From Planctomycetaceae bacterium (GTDB lineage: Bacteria; Planctomycetota; Planctomycetia; Planctomycetales; Planctomycetaceae), in assembly GCA_019636285.1 (NCBI GenBank), contig JAHBXV010000007.1:1-64000 (forward strand): a stretch of 64,000 nt of DNA, given 5' to 3'. The position numbers and the translations under genes are program-made. Position 1 is the first letter of the stretch. Each line of letters starts with the position of its first letter. Shown in pieces: positions 63,919-64,000 of this stretch. The notes beneath the pieces were generated by a model that saw only the letters and a program-made list of their open reading frames with translations, had not been told where the DNA came from and did no database searches.

Positions 63919-64000
63919 ATGCGAAGACGACACAGGAAACTGGCGGGATGGTTCTCCGTCAGTGGCGGCGCCCTGGTTTTGCTCGGGCTCGTCACGGCGG
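63919..64000 (+). CDS. Start of an exported or membrane protein, cut by the window
   Basis: 27 residues visible (MRRRHRKLAGWFSVSGGALV then LLGLVTA). GAGGG lies directly upstream of the ATG. Basic start followed by a hydrophobic stretch: signal or anchor. No domain can be seen. Confidence 0.55.
   Translation, partial: MRRRHRKLAGWFSVSGGALVLLGLVTA

Overview
The window looks like a chromosomal segment of a planctomycete (Planctomycetota, probably Planctomycetales). It is GC-rich and carries a DUF1559 protein with a type IV pilin-like N-terminus, a methanopterin-type dihydropteroate synthase homologue, several PQQ/TPR/FG-GAP surface proteins, sulfatase-like enzymes, and many short dispersed hairpins with a GGA/TCT loop. 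The phylum is inferred from gene content; no rRNA is present.

Layout. 1-4.3 kb: a secreted PDZ protein, an unknown protein and an RtcB-type RNA ligase. 4.37-20.17 kb: a complete 14-gene nuoA-N operon for respiratory complex I, all on +, interrupted by two copies of a ~125-bp hairpin element that begin exactly at the stop codons of nuoB and nuoH. NuoL has a His/acid-rich insertion, and NuoI, NuoK and NuoM have extended tails. 20.76-25.4 kb: a membrane protein, then a minus-strand operon of an SDR-fold protein lacking the catalytic Ser/Tyr, a dihydropteroate synthase-like protein and PabB. Together these suggest pterin (methanopterin/folate) cofactor synthesis. 25.6-28.3 kb: a promoter, a possible leader peptide, an ArsR-type regulator, carA and ndk. 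28.4-31.3 kb: a secreted GDSL hydrolase and a PQQ-propeller protein on the minus strand.

31.5-58.85 kb: a probable genomic island. An initiator tRNA gene at 31463-31536 has the last 21 bases of its 3' part, plus 2 flanking bases, repeated exactly 27.3 kb downstream (58830-58852), just before a strong terminator. Inside are transposase remnants near both ends, a four-gene glycan operon (SGNH hydrolase, membrane-TPR protein, GDP-fucose synthase-like epimerase, glycosyltransferase), a DUF1559/lipoprotein pair, and a tightly packed six-gene operon. That operon encodes two alkaline-phosphatase-superfamily enzymes, a small ribbon-helix-helix protein, a membrane protein, a sulfotransferase and a seven-heme cytochrome-TPR protein, and it diverges from a sulfatase-like TPR protein. 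The island also holds an IS3-type remnant, an arylsulfatase, a metzincin protease and an FG-GAP/TPR pair. No recombinase was found. The six-gene operon is the best candidate for an undescribed system: it may build or remodel a sulfated or phosphorylated surface molecule.

59.4-64 kb: a sulfide-handling cassette (persulfide dioxygenase-rhodanese fusion, ferritin-like protein, TauE/SafE exporter) followed by a decayed sulfide:quinone oxidoreductase, an exported methyltransferase-DsrE fusion, and the start of another gene cut by the window edge. All function calls come from reading motifs by eye; no database search was run.
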